From CAMDHY01 sp046156265 (lineage in GTDB: Bacteria > Pseudomonadota > Alphaproteobacteria > Rhizobiales > Segnochrobactraceae): a DNA stretch of 64,000 nt. The notes under the pieces were generated by a model, which was not told the origin of the DNA, did not search any database, and saw only the letters and a program-made list of their open reading frames with translations. The stretch lies in NCBI RefSeq assembly GCF_046156265.1, contig NZ_JAWDIR010000046.1:186001-250000 (forward strand), written 5' to 3'. Shown here one piece after another: positions 18,993 to 27,205 of the stretch (its first letter is position 1; each line of letters starts with the position of its first letter). The translations under genes were made by a program, and so were the position numbers.

Positions 18993-20201
18993 ATGACCTT
19001 CAGAACCCTTCTGCTCGGCGCCGCCGGCGCCTGCATCCTCGCCGGCAGCGCGGCCGCCCAGGGCTTCCAGAACGACGGCGTCAAGATCGGCGTGCTGACC
19101 GACATGTCGGGCACCTATTCCGACATCGCCGGCCAGGGCTCGGTCGTCGCCGCCCAGATGGCGATCGAGGACTTCGGCAAGCCGCTCAACGGCAAGACGG
19201 TCGAGGTCGTCTCCGCCGACCACCAGAACAAGGCTGACATCTCCTCGGCGACGGCGCGGCAGTGGTACGACGCTGAGGGCGTCGACGCGATCTTCGACCT
19301 GGTGACGTCGGCGACCGCGCTTGCGGTGCGCGAAGTGGCGCGCGAGCGCGGCAAGATCGACATGGTATCGGGCGCCGCGACGACGGCGCTGACCGGCAAG
19401 GCGTGCTCGCCGACCGGCTTCCACTGGGCCTACGACACCGCGGCGCTGGCGAACGGCACCGGCGGCGCCACCGTGAAGAACGGCGGCGACACCTGGTTCT
19501 TCATCACCGCCGACTACGCCTTCGGCCACGCGCTCGAGGCCGACACCTCGGCGGTGATCGAGAAGGACGGCGGCAAGGTGCTCGGTGCCGTCCGCCATCC
19601 GTTCCCGAACTCCGACTTCTCCTCCTTCCTGCTGCAGGCGCAGGCCTCCGGCGCCAAGGTGATCGGCCTCGCCAACGCCGGCCAGGACACCACCAACGCC
19701 ATCAAGCAGGCGGCGGAGTTCGGCATCGTCGAGAGCGGCCAGAGCCTCGCCTCGCTGCTGATGTTCATCTCCGACGTGCACAGCCTCGGCCTGCCGGCCG
19801 CGCAGGGCCTGCTGCTCACCACCGGCTACTACTGGGATCTCGACGACGAGAGCCGGCCGTTCGCGCAGCGCTTCTTCGAGAAGACCGGCAAGATGCCGAC
19901 GATGGTGCACGCCGGCGTCTATTCCTCGGTGCTCCACTATCTGAAGGCCGTGGATGCCGCCGGTACCGACGACGGCAAGACGGTCGCCGCCAAGATGCAC
20001 GAGATGCCCGTGGACGACTTCTTCGCCCGCAACGGCGAACTGCGCGTCGATGGCCGGCTGGTGCACGACATGTACCTCGCCCGCGTGAAGAAGCCGGAGC
20101 AGTCGACGAAGCCCTGGGACTATTTCGAGATCGTCGCGACCATCCCGGGCGACCAGGCCTACAAGCCGCTCTCGACGGACTGCCCGCTCGTCACCCAGTG
20201 A
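18993..20201 (+). CDS. Periplasmic substrate-binding protein of Liv-type ABC importer
   Basis: 402 residues with an N-terminal signal peptide (MTFRTLLLGAAGACILAGSAAAQ) and the type I periplasmic-binding fold of the Leu/Ile/Val-binding family (VKIGVLTDMSGTYSDIAGQG, then VDAIFDLVTSATALAVREVA). This subgroup occurs with acyl-CoA synthetases and aromatic or organic-acid degradation genes, so the ligand may be a carboxylate rather than an amino acid. Start has a GGGAGAG site. A strong hairpin after the gene (20220-20248) probably uncouples its high expression from the permease genes. Confidence 0.9.
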   Translation: MTFRTLLLGAAGACILAGSAAAQGFQNDGVKIGVLTDMSGTYSDIAGQGSVVAAQMAIEDFGKPLNGKTVEVVSADHQNKADISSATARQWYDAEGVDAIFDLVTSATALAVREVARERGKIDMVSGAATTALTGKACSPTGFHWAYDTAALANGTGGATVKNGGDTWFFITADYAFGHALEADTSAVIEKDGGKVLGAVRHPFPNSDFSSFLLQAQASGAKVIGLANAGQDTTNAIKQAAEFGIVESGQSLASLLMFISDVHSLGLPAAQGLLLTTGYYWDLDDESRPFAQRFFEKTGKMPTMVHAGVYSSVLHYLKAVDAAGTDDGKTVAAKMHEMPVDDFFARNGELRVDGRLVHDMYLARVKKPEQSTKPWDYFEIVATIPGDQAYKPLSTDCPLVTQ

Positions 20202-20219
20202 CGGCACGCTGACGCCAGC

Positions 20220-20248
20220 GCCCGCTGCCGCCCCGTGCGGCGGCGGGC
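20220..20248 (+). terminator. Strong hairpin after the binding-protein gene (partial terminator or mRNA-stabilising structure)
   Basis: A 12-bp stem (GCCCGCTGCCGC with GCGGCGGCGGGC, one wobble) with a five-base loop sits in the 110-bp gap between the binding-protein and first permease genes. There is no T-tract. This is the usual place for a structure that raises binding-protein mRNA over permease mRNA. Confidence 0.6.
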
Positions 20249-20311
20249 CGCCCGGCCGACGATTGCCCGACGTCCCGTCGACGTTTCGTCGACGTTCCCC
20301 GGAGCCCGCCC

Positions 20312-21199
20312 GTGTTCGAACTCCTCGGCATCCCGCCCCAGGCGCTGTTCGGCCAGCTGTTGCTCGGCCTGATCAACGGCGCCTTCTACGCGGTCCTCTC
20401 GATGGGGCTGGCGCTGATCTTCGGGCTCCTCAACATCATCAACTTCGCCCACGGCGCCCAGTACATGATGGGGGCGTTCGTCGCCTGGATGACGCTGACC
20501 TATCTCGGCGTCGGCTACTGGGGGGCGCTCCTGATCGCCCCCGTGATCGTCGGCATCGTCGGCGCGCTGATGGAGCGGGTGCTCTTGCGCCGGCTCGCCG
20601 GCCTCGACCACCTCTACGGGCTGCTGCTCACTTTCGGACTGGCGCTCCTGATGGAGGGCGTGTTCCGCGAAGCCTACGGCGTCTCGGGCCTGCCCTATGC
20701 GATCCCGCCGGAGCTCTCCGGCGGCGTCAATCTCGGCTTCATGTTCCTGCCCTGGTACCGGGCGTGGGTGGTGGTGGCGGCGGTGGTCGTCTGCCTCGTC
20801 GTGTGGCTGGCGATCGAGCGCACCCGCCTCGGCGCACTGCTGCGGGCCGCGACGGAGAACCCGACGCTGGTGCGTGCCTTCGGCGTCGACGTGCCGAAGC
20901 TCGTGACGCTCACCTACGGGCTCGGCGTCGGGCTCGCGGGCTTCGCCGGCGTGCTCGCCGCGCCGATCTACTCGGTCAACCCGCTGATGGGCTCGAACCT
21001 CATCATCGTCGTCTTCGCCGTGGTGGTGATCGGCGGCATGGGCTCGATCCTCGGCTCAGTCGTCACGGGCTTCGCCCTCGGCCTCGTCGAGGGGCTGACC
21101 AAGGTGTTCTACCCGGAGGCGGCGAGCGTCGTGATCTTCGTCATCATGGCGATCGTCCTGCTGGTCCGCCCGGCAGGCCTGTTCGGCCGCGCGGCCTGA
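20312..21199 (+). CDS. Liv-type ABC transporter permease (LivH-like)
   Basis: 295-residue inner-membrane permease with about eight hydrophobic segments. Family signatures: LINGAFYAVLSMGLALIFGLLNIINFAHGAQYM near the N-terminus and, near the C-terminus, VIGGMGSILGSVVTGFALGLVEG, the ATPase-coupling EAA-like loop. GTG start at 20312. Pairs with the downstream LivM-like protein to form the translocation channel for the ligand of the preceding binding protein. Confidence 0.93.
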   Translation: MFELLGIPPQALFGQLLLGLINGAFYAVLSMGLALIFGLLNIINFAHGAQYMMGAFVAWMTLTYLGVGYWGALLIAPVIVGIVGALMERVLLRRLAGLDHLYGLLLTFGLALLMEGVFREAYGVSGLPYAIPPELSGGVNLGFMFLPWYRAWVVVAAVVVCLVVWLAIERTRLGALLRAATENPTLVRAFGVDVPKLVTLTYGLGVGLAGFAGVLAAPIYSVNPLMGSNLIIVVFAVVVIGGMGSILGSVVTGFALGLVEGLTKVFYPEAASVVIFVIMAIVLLVRPAGLFGRAA

Positions 21200-21210
21200 G
21201 GAGACGGACC

Positions 21211-22203
21211 ATGGTCGACCGCTCCCTCGAAGCTCCCGCCGCCGGCAAGGCTTCTGTTGCCGGAAAGTCCGGCCTGTCGATGAAGACGGTGGCGATCGTC
21301 GCCGTCTGCGTCGTGCTCGCTGTGGCTGCACCCTTCGTGCTCTACCCCGTCTTCGTCATCAAGGCGCTGTGCTTCGCGCTGTTCGCCTGCGCGCTGAACC
21401 TCCTGCTCGGCTATGCGGGGCTGCTGTCGTTCGGCCACGCCGCCTTCTTCGGCATGTCGGCCTATGTGACGGCGCACGCGGTGAAGGTGTGGGCGCTGCC
21501 GACCGAGCTCGGCATCCTCGCCGGCGTGGTGGTCGCGGCCGGACTTGGCGTTCTCTTCGGCGTGCTCGCCATCCGCCGCCAGGGCATCTACTTCGCGATG
21601 ATCACGCTGGCGCTCGCCCAGATGGTCTACTTCTTCGCCCTGCAGGCGCCGTTCACCGGCGGCGAGGACGGCATCCAGGCGGTGCCGCGCGGCTACCTCC
21701 TCGGCTTCATCGACCTGTCGAACCCCTTCGCCATGTACTTCTTCGTGCTGGCGGTGTTCGTCGCGGCGGTCTTCCTCATCCACCGCACGGTGCACTCGCC
21801 GTTCGGCCAGGTGCTGCGGGCGATCCGGGACAACGAGCCGCGCGCGATCTCGCTCGGCTATGACGCCGATCGCTACAAGCTGATGGCCTTCGTGCTGTCG
21901 GCCTCGCTCGCCGGCCTCGCCGGCTCGCTGAAGGCGCTGACGTTCCAGCTCGCGTCGCTGACCGACGTGCACTGGCACATGTCGGGCGAGGTGGTGCTGA
22001 TGACGCTGCTCGGCGGCATGGGCACGATCCTCGGGCCGGCCGTCGGCGCGGCGCTGGTCGTCACCATCCAGAACTACTTCTCGAGCTTCGGCGCCTGGGT
22101 GACGATCATCCAGGGGGCGATCTTCGTCGTCGTCGTCCTCCTGTTCCGCCGCGGCATCGTCGGCGAACTGCAGGCGCTCTTCGAGAAGCTCGGGCGGCGC
22201 TAG
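21211..22203 (+). CDS. Liv-type ABC transporter permease (LivM-like)
   Basis: 330 residues with a hydrophilic N-terminal tail (about 28 residues) then roughly nine membrane helices. LivM hallmarks: CALNLLLGYAGLLSFGHAAFFGMSAY and LGGMGTILGPAVGAALVV. It starts 11 bases after livH with a GGAG site and ends the operon; the next gene converges with a 7-bp gap. Confidence 0.93.
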   Translation: MVDRSLEAPAAGKASVAGKSGLSMKTVAIVAVCVVLAVAAPFVLYPVFVIKALCFALFACALNLLLGYAGLLSFGHAAFFGMSAYVTAHAVKVWALPTELGILAGVVVAAGLGVLFGVLAIRRQGIYFAMITLALAQMVYFFALQAPFTGGEDGIQAVPRGYLLGFIDLSNPFAMYFFVLAVFVAAVFLIHRTVHSPFGQVLRAIRDNEPRAISLGYDADRYKLMAFVLSASLAGLAGSLKALTFQLASLTDVHWHMSGEVVLMTLLGGMGTILGPAVGAALVVTIQNYFSSFGAWVTIIQGAIFVVVVLLFRRGIVGELQALFEKLGRR

Positions 22204-22210
22204 GCGGCCC

Positions 22211-22693
22211 TCACTTCCAGAACGGCTCCGGCCCGCCGCAGGCGGCGAACTGGTTGTCGTTGTTGAGCGTCAGCCGGCCGAAGGTCTGGGTGCGGCCGAC
22301 GGACTCGAGCGGCACGAAGATCAGGCTGCGCTGCTTGGCGCCCGTCGCCGCGCCGGCGTTCGCGACCTCGCAGAGGCGCAGCCAGTTCGCCTTGCGGGCG
22401 GCGCGGCCGTCGGGCTCGAGCACCAGATAGAACGACGAATAGGAGACGAAGGCGAAGCGGACGGCCGCCTCGCCATCGAGCGCCTTGCAGGCGGCGAGAT
22501 TGGCGGTGAGGGCCGTCGCCATCGCCTCCTCGTCGGCAGCGCTCTGCCCGGCGGCCACCTTCTTGGCCCGCTCCGCCTCGATGATCTGGTGGAAATACTC
22601 CCGCGACTGCTCGCAGCCGTCGGTGATGCGCAGCGCCGCCGCCGGCGCGCACGACAGTCCCAGAGCGGCAAACGCCGCCAGCCAACGCCACAT
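22211..22693 (-). CDS. Secreted hypothetical protein with paired cysteines
   Basis: 160 residues with a clear signal peptide (MWRWLAAFAALGLSCAPAAA). The mature part has cysteines at CEQSREYF, AACKAL, RLCEVA and AACGGP, which could form two disulfides in the periplasm. A helical middle (EAERAKKVAAGQSAADEEAMATALTANL) is followed by strand-rich sequence. I do not recognise a family. The ATG at 22693 is preferred to upstream starts because the signal peptide begins there. Confidence 0.6.
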   Translation of the reverse strand: MWRWLAAFAALGLSCAPAAALRITDGCEQSREYFHQIIEAERAKKVAAGQSAADEEAMATALTANLAACKALDGEAAVRFAFVSYSSFYLVLEPDGRAARKANWLRLCEVANAGAATGAKQRSLIFVPLESVGRTQTFGRLTLNNDNQFAACGGPEPFWK

Positions 22694-22798
22694 GACCCCG
22701 TCCCCCGACGGCACCGCCCCAGCGGTGACGGCGTCGATTTCGCGCGCGAATGCCGCGGAAATCAAGGCCGCCGTCGACGGGCCGCCGAGTGGGCCGGT

Positions 22799-24073
22799 TC
22801 AGAGCGGCGACTTGACGACCTTGCCGGAGGATTCGACGAACCACTCCTCGCTCGCCATCGGCTGGCCGTCGAGGCGGGCGGCGATCCAGTCGGCCATGTA
22901 GCCCTGCGGGTGCGGCCCGTTCGCCGCCGCCGGGCCGCCGACGGAATGGCGCGAACCCTGGTAGACGAGGAGCTGCTTCGGGCCACTGAGCGCCGCCAGC
23001 AGGCCGCGGGTGTGCTCGATCGGGCTCAGTTCATCGAACTCGCCGGCCATGCAGAGGTACGGCACCTTGATGCGGTCGGCGTGGCCCTTCCAGGAGATCG
23101 TCTGGCGGAAGCTGTCGAACTCCGCCTCGTCGGTCATGCCGCACATGAACATGAAGCGCTGCTTGAAGGTCGGCGAGGCCTCCTCGAAGATCGTCTGGCA
23201 ACCCGGCTCGTGGCAGGTGGCGCTGACGGCGCAGGCGCGGATGCGCGGCTCGTGGGCGGTCAGGATCGTGCCGAAGAACGAGCCGAAGCTGCGACCGGCG
23301 AGCGCGATGCGGCCCGCATCCACCTCAGGCCGCGCGGCGAGCCAGTCGACGGCGGCAGGTCCCGTGGCGATCCAGTTCTCCATGCTGAAGAACACGTCCA
23401 TCAGCGGCGCCTCGTACTGGCCGGGGCCGTCGAGGGCGAGCACCGCCATGCCGCGCGACAGGAAGCGGTCGCCGTACATCGACACGACGCCTTCCTTGAA
23501 CGAGTCCATGCCGGGGATGGAGATCACCGTCGGCAGCTTTCCGCCGGTGTAGCCCGGCGGCAGGTGGAACCACGCCGGCAGCACCTTGTCGCCGAAGGGC
23601 ACGAACACCTCCTCGACGCGGTGGTCGGCGAGGCGGGCGTAGGCGCGGTAGCAGTCGCGCTTGGCCGTGTTGTAGCGGTGGTTGGTCTCGTCGGCCTCGT
23701 CGATCGGCCACTGCGCGCCGCCCCACAGGATTGAGGCGATGAAGTAGTTCTCACGTGCGGTGACGGGGCGGCCTTCGGCCTCCGCCGCCTCGGCCTTGGC
23801 CTGGCGCCGGCGGGCGGCCGCCTCGAAGGCGGGGGCGGCATCGGCGAACTTCTTCACCTGCGCCCGGAGCGCGGCGAAGTCGGCGTTCGCCTCCGGCCCG
23901 CAGGGGGCGTTGAGGTAGACGGAGCGCGGCTGGTCCCAGTCGATGCCGTTCGCCTGGATGACGTTGTCGACGAGCCAGCGCTGATCGGCCCACCGCCGCG
24001 TATGCGGCCGCCCGCCGTGTGCGGCGCCCGCTGCCTTGCTCGTTCCTGCTTCGCTCACGCCACGCTCTCCCAT
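22799..24073 (-). CDS. Alpha/beta hydrolase, FrsA/dihydropseudooxynicotine-hydrolase-like
   Basis: 424-residue two-part hydrolase: an N-terminal helical region (about residues 1-150, with the segment YNTAKRDCYRAYARL) and an alpha/beta core. The nucleophile lies in GRSFGSFFG near residue 258, the acidic residue is likely in AGEFDELSPIEH, and the histidine in YQGSRHSVGG. This layout is shared with 2,6-dihydropseudooxynicotine hydrolase and related C-C or ester hydrolases. The ATG encoding MGERGVSEAG was chosen; upstream residues are not family-like. It faces the Liv-type operon, so the transported compound may be its substrate, but this is only contextual. Confidence 0.8.
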   Translation of the reverse strand: MGERGVSEAGTSKAAGAAHGGRPHTRRWADQRWLVDNVIQANGIDWDQPRSVYLNAPCGPEANADFAALRAQVKKFADAAPAFEAAARRRQAKAEAAEAEGRPVTARENYFIASILWGGAQWPIDEADETNHRYNTAKRDCYRAYARLADHRVEEVFVPFGDKVLPAWFHLPPGYTGGKLPTVISIPGMDSFKEGVVSMYGDRFLSRGMAVLALDGPGQYEAPLMDVFFSMENWIATGPAAVDWLAARPEVDAGRIALAGRSFGSFFGTILTAHEPRIRACAVSATCHEPGCQTIFEEASPTFKQRFMFMCGMTDEAEFDSFRQTISWKGHADRIKVPYLCMAGEFDELSPIEHTRGLLAALSGPKQLLVYQGSRHSVGGPAAANGPHPQGYMADWIAARLDGQPMASEEWFVESSGKVVKSPL

Positions 24074-24105
24074 CGACGCTTCCTCGGTCTGACGTAGGCT
24101 TACTG

Positions 24106-24135
24106 CCCTCATCTCGTAATACAATCGTATGAGGG
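24106..24135. promoter_or_regulatory. Inverted repeat upstream of the alpha/beta hydrolase gene
   Basis: CCCTCAT and ATGAGGG, separated by 16 bases, lie 33 bases upstream of the hydrolase start. The core (CTCGTAATACAATCGT) is A/T-richer than its surroundings. It could be a regulator site overlapping the promoter. No matching regulator gene is adjacent. Confidence 0.35.
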
Positions 24136-24256
24136 GGTGGTGTCAAACGAGCCGCTCGGCCATCACCGGGCGCAGGCGCAGCCCCTCTTCCTCTCCTCGG
24201 ACCCGTGCCCTAGATTGCCATCGCCCCTGCAGGGCCCGTTGAGATCGGGGGATTTC

Positions 24257-25144
24257 ATGGCGACGTTCGTCAGTCAATTCCGGTACTTGCTGATCGAGAC
24301 CAGCGAGAACGTCTACGAGACCGACGGCACCCCGTTGACCGCGGGCCTCACGGCATCCGACGGCCTCGGCGACACGCAGTTCACCTTCGGGGAGACCATC
24401 GACCTCCAGGGCGACCCGGACGACTACACCTTCGTCGGCAGCTTCGGATCCGGGTGGATCGGTGAGTCCCTCGAGGGCATCTTCTGGCTCTTCACCAACG
24501 ACAGCACGATTGCGGACGGCACGGTCATCAACGCCGACACCAACCCCTTCACCGTCTGCTTCCTCCCCGGCACGATGATCGCGACGCCGGAGGGGCCGCG
24601 CGCTGTCGAGACGCTGGCGGCCGGAGACCTCGTCCGTCTCGCCGACGGCCGGGCCGTGCCGGTTCGGTGGCTCGGGGTGCAGACGATCGTGAAGGTCTTC
24701 GCGGAACCGCTGCGCTCCTTCCCAATCCGCATCGCGGCCGGCGCCCTCGGCGAGGGCCTGCCGGTGCGTGACCTCTTCGTCTCACCGGACCACGCGCTGT
24801 TCCTCGACGGCGCCCTCGTGCAGGCCGGCGCCCTCGTCAACGGCTCCACGGTCTGCCGCGTCGCCGAGGTGCCGGAAACCTTCCGCTACGTCCACGTCGA
24901 GCTCGACGAGCACGCGCTGCTTCTCGCTGAGGATGTTCCCGCCGAGAGCTTCCTCGACACCGTCACCCGCCGGCGCTTCGACAACGCCGCCGACTACGAG
25001 GCGTGCTTCGGGGCGGCGACCGCGCGCATCCCGGAGATGGCGGTGCCGCGGGTGAAGTCGGCGCGGCAGGTTCCGCAGGCGACGCGGCGGCGGCTCGCGG
25101 AGCGGGCCGCGGCTCTCGGTTTCGGCGAAGCGGCGGCGGCCTGA
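24257..25144 (+). CDS. Hint-domain (Hedgehog/intein) protein
   Basis: 295 residues. Residues about 1-97 are a low-charge, strand-rich region without clear homology. Then comes a Hint_2-type domain starting CFLPGTMIATPEGPRAVETL, continuing with LAAGDLVRLADGRAVPVRWLG and VSPDHALFLDG. The first Cys is the usual nucleophile for self-processing. A basic C-terminal tail follows (VPRVKSARQVPQATRRRLAE). Such stand-alone Hint proteins are frequent in alphaproteobacteria and often sit at the end of secreted proteins; their function is unsettled. The ATG at 24257 avoids an upstream non-homologous stretch. Confidence 0.82.
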   Translation: MATFVSQFRYLLIETSENVYETDGTPLTAGLTASDGLGDTQFTFGETIDLQGDPDDYTFVGSFGSGWIGESLEGIFWLFTNDSTIADGTVINADTNPFTVCFLPGTMIATPEGPRAVETLAAGDLVRLADGRAVPVRWLGVQTIVKVFAEPLRSFPIRIAAGALGEGLPVRDLFVSPDHALFLDGALVQAGALVNGSTVCRVAEVPETFRYVHVELDEHALLLAEDVPAESFLDTVTRRRFDNAADYEACFGAATARIPEMAVPRVKSARQVPQATRRRLAERAAALGFGEAAAA

Positions 25145-25206
25145 CGGCCGGGGCGGGCGTCGCCCCGCTCGCGCCTACGCAGTTTAGCCACCTTCCATCC
25201 CCGCGC

Positions 25207-25306
25207 GGCGGTGCTATGGTGCCGCCAGTGCGGGTCGCAGTGTGGCGACCCCGCGTCCAGGGTGGTGCAGCCCTCGCCCCGACACTTCGGGGACGAGGGC
25301 TTTTTT
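25207..25306 (+). promoter_or_regulatory. ANTAR-type antitermination leader of amiC-amiR
   Basis: Leader in front of amiC. P1 hairpin at 25230-25254: stem GCGGGUCGC with GCGACCCCGC (one bulged C) closing hexaloop AGUGUG, matching the A1/G4 rule for ANTAR RNA targets. P2 at 25259-25274: stem AGGGU with GCCCU, hexaloop GGUGCA (G4 kept, A1 not). The 3' strand of P2 is the 5' strand of the terminator at 25270, so P2 and terminator are mutually exclusive. An additional hairpin at 25207-25226 precedes P1. Binding by phosphorylation-independent AmiR would allow read-through into its own operon. Inference from structure; not proven. Confidence 0.65.
25270..25306 (+). terminator. Intrinsic terminator in the amiC leader
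   Basis: Stem GCCCUCG/CGAGGGC continued by CCCCGA/UCGGGG with one bulged A, four-base loop CACU, then six T residues. It lies 45 bases before the amiC ATG, on the amiC strand, and not behind a gene end in normal spacing, as expected of an attenuator. Confidence 0.85.
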
Positions 25307-25350
25307 GTGCCGTCGCGACGCGATCTCGGCGGCGCTTGGGGAGAGCCTGG

Positions 25351-26517
25351 ATGACGGATGCGGCGGAGGCGGGAGCCGCCTGGAAGGTCGGGGTGCTGTT
25401 CTCGCAGACGGGGGTGACGTCGGCGATCGAGAGCTCGCAGCTCAACGCGACGCTGCTCGCGATCGACGAGATCAACGCTGGCGGCGGTGTGCTCGGCCGG
25501 CCGGTGGAGCCGGTCGTCTACGACCCGGCCTCCAACCCGAAGCAGTTCCGCGTGCTCGCCGAGCGGCTGCTGCAGGTCGACCGCGTGCGGCTGATCTTCG
25601 GCTGCTACATGTCTTCAACGCGCAAGGCGGTGCTTCCAGTGGTGGAAGCCGGCCGCGGGCTGCTGTTCTATCCGACGCTCTACGAGGGCTTCGAATACTC
25701 GCCGCACTGCATCTATACCGGGGCCGCGCCGAACCAGAATTCGCTGCAGCTGGCGAAGTTCCTGTTCGAGCACTACGGCAACCGCTTCCTGCTGGTCGGC
25801 TCGAACTACGTCTATCCCTACGAGTCGAACCGCATCATGACCGACTTCGTCACGCAGTCGCGCGGCACCGTCGTCGACGAGATCTACGTGCCGCTGAATG
25901 CCGGCGAGGACGACTTCGCCAAGGCGCTGAAGCAGGCGGACAAGGCGCGGCCGGACGTGATCTTCTCGACTGTCGTCGGCCAGTCGACAGCGGTGTTCTA
26001 CGAGGCCTACCGCAAGGCCGGCTTCGACCCGGCGACGATGCCGATCGCCAGCCTCACCACCTCGGAAGCGGAGGTCGCCTCGATGAGCGCCGAGGTGGCG
26101 GAGGGCCACATCACGGCGGCCCCCTTCTTCGAGGTGATCGCGACGCCGGCGGCGAAACGTTTCGTCGCCGCCTTCAAGCGCCGCGCCGGCAGCGATGCAC
26201 CGGTCACGGCGGGGGCCGAGAGCGCCTATTTCCAGGTGCATCTCGCCGCCGCCGCGCTGGCGCGGGCCGGCACCGACGAGCCCGAGCAGATCCGCCAGGA
26301 GCTCCGCGACGCCGAGTTCGACGCGCCCCAGGGCCGGGTCCGCATCGACCGCGAGAACAACCACACCTACCTCTGGCCCCGCATTGCCCGTCTCGACGCG
26401 CGCGGCCGCTTCCAGATCGTCTGGAACCCCGGCGTGCGGGTAAAGCCCGATCCCTACTGCGTGTCGCAGAGCCTCGACGACTGGTCGGCCGACGGCTTGC
26501 AACAGATCCGTGCCTAG
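25351..26517 (+). CDS. amiC: AmiC-type cytoplasmic amide sensor (negative regulator of AmiR)
   Basis: 388 residues, type I periplasmic-binding fold (VGVLFSQTGVTSAIESSQLN, then LIFGCYMSSTRKAVLPVVE and YEGFEYSPHCIYTGAAPNQN) but without any signal peptide: the start is MTDAAEAGAAWKVGVLFSQTG. A leaderless member of this family directly followed by an ANTAR protein is the AmiC arrangement, where AmiC sequesters AmiR until a short amide binds. Length is close to that of Pseudomonas AmiC. It resembles the true binding protein encoded at 27475, consistent with descent from the transporter component. Regulated by the leader just upstream. Confidence 0.88.
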   Translation: MTDAAEAGAAWKVGVLFSQTGVTSAIESSQLNATLLAIDEINAGGGVLGRPVEPVVYDPASNPKQFRVLAERLLQVDRVRLIFGCYMSSTRKAVLPVVEAGRGLLFYPTLYEGFEYSPHCIYTGAAPNQNSLQLAKFLFEHYGNRFLLVGSNYVYPYESNRIMTDFVTQSRGTVVDEIYVPLNAGEDDFAKALKQADKARPDVIFSTVVGQSTAVFYEAYRKAGFDPATMPIASLTTSEAEVASMSAEVAEGHITAAPFFEVIATPAAKRFVAAFKRRAGSDAPVTAGAESAYFQVHLAAAALARAGTDEPEQIRQELRDAEFDAPQGRVRIDRENNHTYLWPRIARLDARGRFQIVWNPGVRVKPDPYCVSQSLDDWSADGLQQIRA

Positions 26518-26544
26518 CGGCGCTCATCCGAGGGGGACGGGGCG

Positions 26545-27153
26545 ATGTCGATCCAGATCCTGAGGGATCTGCGCGGACTGAGGGTCCAGGTGATCCACCC
26601 GCCGGATGGCGAGGGGGTGAGCCTGGTCGAGCACCTGCGCCGCATCGGCTGCTCGGTCGAGGCGCAGTGGCCGGTGCCCGAGGCCTTCGCCAGCACGGCC
26701 GACGTGGTGCTGCTCGCGGTCGATTCCGACAGCCGCGACGCCATCCGCAAGCTCTTGAAGACCGTCGACGGCATCCCGCCGACGATCATCGCCATCGTCG
26801 GCTACGAGAACCCGTCCACGCTGCAACTCGTGCTGGAGGCCGGCGCGCTCGCCGTCATCGAGCGGCCGGTGCGGCCGTTCGGGCTGCTCACCCACCTGAC
26901 GCTCGCCCGCAGCCTGTGGATGGAGCGCCAGGACGCCGAGCGGCGCGTCCGCAAGCTCGAGCGCAAGCTCGCCGGCATCCAGAAGATCCAGCGCGCGAAG
27001 TCGATCCTGATCGCCAACCAGGGGCTGTCGGAGGAGGACGCCTACGCCACCATCCGCCAGCAGGCGATGGCCAAGCGAATCCCGATGGAGGAGATGGCCT
27101 CGGCGATCATCAATGCAAACGACCTCTTGACCTATCGCGGCAAGGGTGATTAG
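26545..27153 (+). CDS. amiR: AmiR-type ANTAR antiterminator
   Basis: 202 residues. An N-terminal pseudo-receiver (about 1-125; the phospho-acceptor pocket is degenerate, VVLLAVDSDSRDAI) is followed by a coiled coil (AERRVRKLERKLAGIQKIQ, from residue 130) and a C-terminal ANTAR domain (RAKSILIANQGLSEEDAYATIRQQAM, then EEMASAIINANDLL). AmiR binds nascent leader RNA and prevents termination when freed from AmiC. It begins 27 bases after amiC. Candidate RNA targets are the leaders at 25230, 27206 and, on the other strand, 46762. Confidence 0.9.
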   Translation: MSIQILRDLRGLRVQVIHPPDGEGVSLVEHLRRIGCSVEAQWPVPEAFASTADVVLLAVDSDSRDAIRKLLKTVDGIPPTIIAIVGYENPSTLQLVLEAGALAVIERPVRPFGLLTHLTLARSLWMERQDAERRVRKLERKLAGIQKIQRAKSILIANQGLSEEDAYATIRQQAMAKRIPMEEMASAIINANDLLTYRGKGD

Positions 27154-27205
27154 CATTTGACCGTGCTCGCGGGATGAGCATGTGAAGTTCTCCCGCCTGC
27201 ACTGA

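Noticed and set aside
25207..25226. First hairpin in the amiC leader (loop CUAUGG) as the ANTAR P1
   Set aside because: Its hexaloop does not have A at position 1 and G at position 4; the next hairpin with AGUGUG does.
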